Made by a program: the position numbers and the translations under genes
NCBI GenBank assembly: GCA_022627515.1
Contig: JAKEGK010000075.1
Span: forward strand, 1-34,509
Source of the DNA: Gammaproteobacteria bacterium
GTDB lineage: Bacteria > Pseudomonadota > Gammaproteobacteria > SZUA-152
Direction: 5' to 3'
Length of the DNA stretch: 34,509 bases
Shown here: positions 32,159 through 34,509 of the stretch, in pieces
Numbering within the stretch: the first letter of the stretch is position 1
How the letters are laid out: each line of letters starts with the position of its first letter
The notes under the pieces: generated by a model
What the model was told of the DNA's origin: nothing
Databases searched by the model: none
Seen by the model: the letters and a program-made list of their open reading frames with translations, nothing else

Positions 32159-33340
32159 ATGTCATTCATAAAACTGACTGATCTGGATCTGGCCGGCAAG
32201 CGCGTATTAATTCGCGCGGACTTGAATGTGCCGGTCAAGAACGGCAAGGTGACCTCCGATGCGCGCATCACCGCGTCCATGCCGACCGTCGAGCACTGCA
32301 TGAAGGCTGGCGCCAGCGTTATCGTCATGTCGCACCGCGGCCGTCCGACCGAAGGCAAGATGGATGAAGAAAACTCCATGCAGCCCATCGCTGAAAATAT
32401 GTCGGCAAAGCTGGGCAAAGAAGTACGCCTGATTAAGGAATATCTCGACAAACCGCTCAAGGTGGCGGCCGGTGAAGTGGTTCTGCTGGAAAACGTGCGC
32501 TTTAACGTGGGTGAAGAGAAAGACGACGAGTCGCTGTCAAAGAAATATGCCACCCTGTGCGACGTGTTTGTCATGGACGCGTTTGGCACCGCGCACCGCG
32601 CCCAGGCATCCACGCATGGCGTGGGAAAATTCGCGCCGGTCGCGTGCGCCGGATTGCTGGTCGCCGAAGAACTGGATGCCCTTTCCAAAGCGTTGGCCAA
32701 GCCCGCCCGTCCGATGGTGGCCATCGTCGGCGGCTCCAAGGTTTCCACCAAGCTGACCGTGCTGGAAGCCTTGTCGGAAAAAGTCGATCAACTGGTGGTG
32801 GGTGGCGGTATCGCCAACACGTTTCTCAAGGCTGCCGGTTTTCCCATCGGCAAGTCCCTCTGTGAACCTGATCTGGTGGACACCGCAAAAGCGTTGATGA
32901 AAAAAATGCAGGCCCGCGGCGCCAGCATCCCGATTGCAACTGATGTTGTGGTAGGCAAAAACTTCTCTGAAAATGAACCCGCGGTATTGAAAAAAGCCGG
33001 CGATGTCGCTGCTGACGACATGATTTTTGATATTGGTCCGGAAAGCGCGAAAGTGCTGGCTGGTATTATCTCCAAAGCCGGCACCATCGTCTGGAACGGG
33101 CCGGTTGGCGTATTTGAGTTTGACCAGTTTGGTGAAGGCACCAAGGCGGTATCCATGGCGATCGCCAATGCCTCCGGTTTCAGTCTGGCCGGTGGTGGTG
33201 ACACAATCGCCGCCATTCAGAAGTACGATATCTATGACAAGGTATCCTATATTTCCACGGCTGGCGGCGCATTTCTGGAATATCTGGAAGGCAAGACCTT
33301 GCCAGCGGTTGCCATGCTGGAAGCGCGCGCCAAAGACTAG
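32159..33340 (+). CDS. pgk: Phosphoglycerate kinase
   Basis: This 393-residue protein transfers the acyl phosphate of 1,3-bisphosphoglycerate to ADP, or the reverse in gluconeogenesis and carbon fixation. Motifs are [12 protein letters not shown] (substrate-binding, near residue 20), SHRGRP (about 58), [63 protein letters not shown] and GGGDTIAA near the C-terminus. All are standard. GGGAGAAG precedes the ATG. It is followed after 33 bases by pyk, so pgk and pyk are likely co-transcribed. Confidence 0.97.
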   Translation: MSFIKLTDLDLAGKRVLIRADLNVPVKNGKVTSDARITASMPTVEHCMKAGASVIVMSHRGRPTEGKMDEENSMQPIAENMSAKLGKEVRLIKEYLDKPLKVAAGEVVLLENVRFNVGEEKDDESLSKKYATLCDVFVMDAFGTAHRAQASTHGVGKFAPVACAGLLVAEELDALSKALAKPARPMVAIVGGSKVSTKLTVLEALSEKVDQLVVGGGIANTFLKAAGFPIGKSLCEPDLVDTAKALMKKMQARGASIPIATDVVVGKNFSENEPAVLKKAGDVAADDMIFDIGPESAKVLAGIISKAGTIVWNGPVGVFEFDQFGEGTKAVSMAIANASGFSLAGGGDTIAAIQKYDIYDKVSYISTAGGAFLEYLEGKTLPAVAMLEARAKD

Positions 33341-33373
33341 GCGCCAGTCATTTACGTAACATGGAGTAACACT

Positions 33374-34509
33374 TTGCAAAGAAGAACGAAAATAGTTGCG
33401 ACCCTTGGGCCGGCAACGGACGATCCTAAGGTCCTTGACAGGTTGATCGAGGCGGGTGCCGACGTGGTGCGCCTGAATTTGTCTCACGGTTCACACGAAT
33501 CGCACCGCGAACGGGCGGAACGGGTGCGCAACCGCGCGCGAGCGCATGGCCGTCAGGTGGGTGTGCTGGCAGACCTGCAGGGGCCGAAAATCCGCATTGA
33601 CAAGTTTGTCGACGGCAAGATCACTTTAAAGGAGGGCGATACTTTTATTCTGGATGCGGCCCTGGATCCAAATGCAGGTACGCAGGAAAGAGTCGGTATC
33701 ACCTATAAAAATCTACCCAAAGATGTCGAACGCGGCAACACGCTGCTGCTGGATGACGGGCGCATCGAGCTGTGGGTCGAAGAAAGCAACGGCACCGAAG
33801 TCAAGTGCCGTGTGGTTTCGGGTGGCGAGTTGTCTGACCGCAAAGGCATTAACCGGCTGGGTGGCGGTTTGTCCGCGCCATCGCTTACGGAGAAAGACCG
33901 GGAGGATATTAAATTGGCCGCCGATATACAGGCGGATTATCTCGCCGTGTCCTTCCCGCGCAGCGCGAACGATATCAATGCGGCGCGTGATTTGTTTCAT
34001 CAGGCGGGAGGTTTGGGCGGTATTATCGCCAAGATCGAGCGCACCGAAGCCCTGGAGGCTATCGAAGAAATTATTGCCGCATCCGATGCCGTGATGATTG
34101 CCCGCGGCGATCTGGGTGTGGAAATCGGCGATGCTGCTTTGCCCCCGGTGCAAAAACGGATTATCCGCCTGTCTCGTGAGATGAACCGTGTGGTGATTAC
34201 GGCCACGCAAATGATGGATTCCATGATCCATAGTCAGATTCCCACGCGCGCCGAGGTTTTTGACGTGGCCAATTCCGTGTTTGATGGCACCGACGCGGTA
34301 ATGCTCTCCGCGGAAACGGCATCCGGCGACTATCCGGATAAAGCGGTAGCGGCGATGGACCGGATTTGCCGGGAAGCGGAAAAACAGCCCGTCACCATAA
34401 AATCCGACCATCGGATCAATACGGTATTCGGCCGGGTCGATGAAGCGATTGCGATGGCGGCGATGTATACCGCCAATCACCTCGGGGTGAAGGCCATCGC
34501 CGCGTTGAC
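33374..34509 (+). CDS. pyk: Pyruvate kinase, cut by the window edge
   Basis: This gene is missing from the ORF track, because it starts with TTG and runs off the window. The TTG at 33374 has GGAG seven bases upstream, and the translation begins [20 protein letters not shown], exactly where bacterial pyruvate kinases start. Further motifs are [25 protein letters not shown], the small B-domain (about 70-170), [17 protein letters not shown] with the catalytic lysine, [26 protein letters not shown] and [15 protein letters not shown]. About 378 codons are visible and roughly 100 should be missing. It makes ATP and pyruvate from phosphoenolpyruvate at the end of glycolysis. A serine of the usual TRAEVSDVANA is phenylalanine here ([11 protein letters not shown]). 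Confidence 0.96.
   Translation, partial: MQRRTKIVATLGPATDDPKVLDRLIEAGADVVRLNLSHGSHESHRERAERVRNRARAHGRQVGVLADLQGPKIRIDKFVDGKITLKEGDTFILDAALDPNAGTQERVGITYKNLPKDVERGNTLLLDDGRIELWVEESNGTEVKCRVVSGGELSDRKGINRLGGGLSAPSLTEKDREDIKLAADIQADYLAVSFPRSANDINAARDLFHQAGGLGGIIAKIERTEALEAIEEIIAASDAVMIARGDLGVEIGDAALPPVQKRIIRLSREMNRVVITATQMMDSMIHSQIPTRAEVFDVANSVFDGTDAVMLSAETASGDYPDKAVAAMDRICREAEKQPVTIKSDHRINTVFGRVDEAIAMAAMYTANHLGVKAIAAL

Noticed and set aside
32537-33487. 316-residue minus-strand ORF across pgk and the pyk start
   Set aside because: It is a shadow of pgk, which has all family motifs.

Overview
The window comes from a Gram-negative, LPS-bearing member of the Pseudomonadota, either gamma- or betaproteobacterial. 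The evidence is lpxC, an outer-membrane phospholipase A, many lipoproteins and beta-barrels, and a tkt-gap-pgk-pyk sugar-phosphate cluster. The genus cannot be read from the sequence. No rRNA, tRNA or CRISPR array was seen.

Region 1 (1-3.9 kb) is an accessory zone that looks like an integrase-less integron cassette array (a CALIN). Four attC-like folds are visible at about 19-106, 2359-2430, 2770-2896 and 3443-3497. The associated cassettes encode a hypothetical protein, a ParD/ParE-type toxin-antitoxin pair, a small YdeI/OmdA-like protein and a PhnB-like VOC protein. The array is damaged. A 5'-truncated, frameshifted RAYT-type (Y1/IS200-like) transposase has replaced the end of the first cassette. 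The last attC is cut inside its right core site by what looks like the 5' end of a group II intron, which is itself joined to a GIY-YIG nuclease gene missing its GIY half.

Region 2 (4.2-26.2 kb) is mainly cell-envelope genes. It holds three DUF4136 lipoproteins, a coiled-coil lipoprotein, a MipA/OmpV-like barrel translationally coupled to a SYLF-domain lipoprotein, and a hipBA module with four operator-like repeats. It also holds a two-domain VOC protein, a YPPPV-repeat lipoprotein, a stand-alone lpxC divergent from an AraC-family regulator, and three outer-membrane barrels. The last part contains a subtilase split by a one-base frameshift, a six-domain Big_2 protein, pldA and a small SNase-like nuclease.

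Region 3 (26.4-28.1 kb) has a thioredoxin-fold protein and a small barrel-like protein. Between them is a nested set of inverted repeats in which two foldback elements are bounded by TA dinucleotides, as expected for Tc1/mariner-IS630-type MITEs. The core of one of them recurs at 11.8-11.9 kb in a foldback element that abuts a DUF4136 stop codon.

Region 4 (28.8 kb to the end) is central carbon metabolism: tkt, gap, pgk and a partial pyk, all on the + strand. Two hairpins in the gap-pgk interval suggest that the downstream pair is expressed separately.

Nothing here is clearly a new defence or biosynthetic system. The most unusual structures are the attC/group II intron/GIY-YIG scar and the nested TA-bounded foldback elements that share a core.
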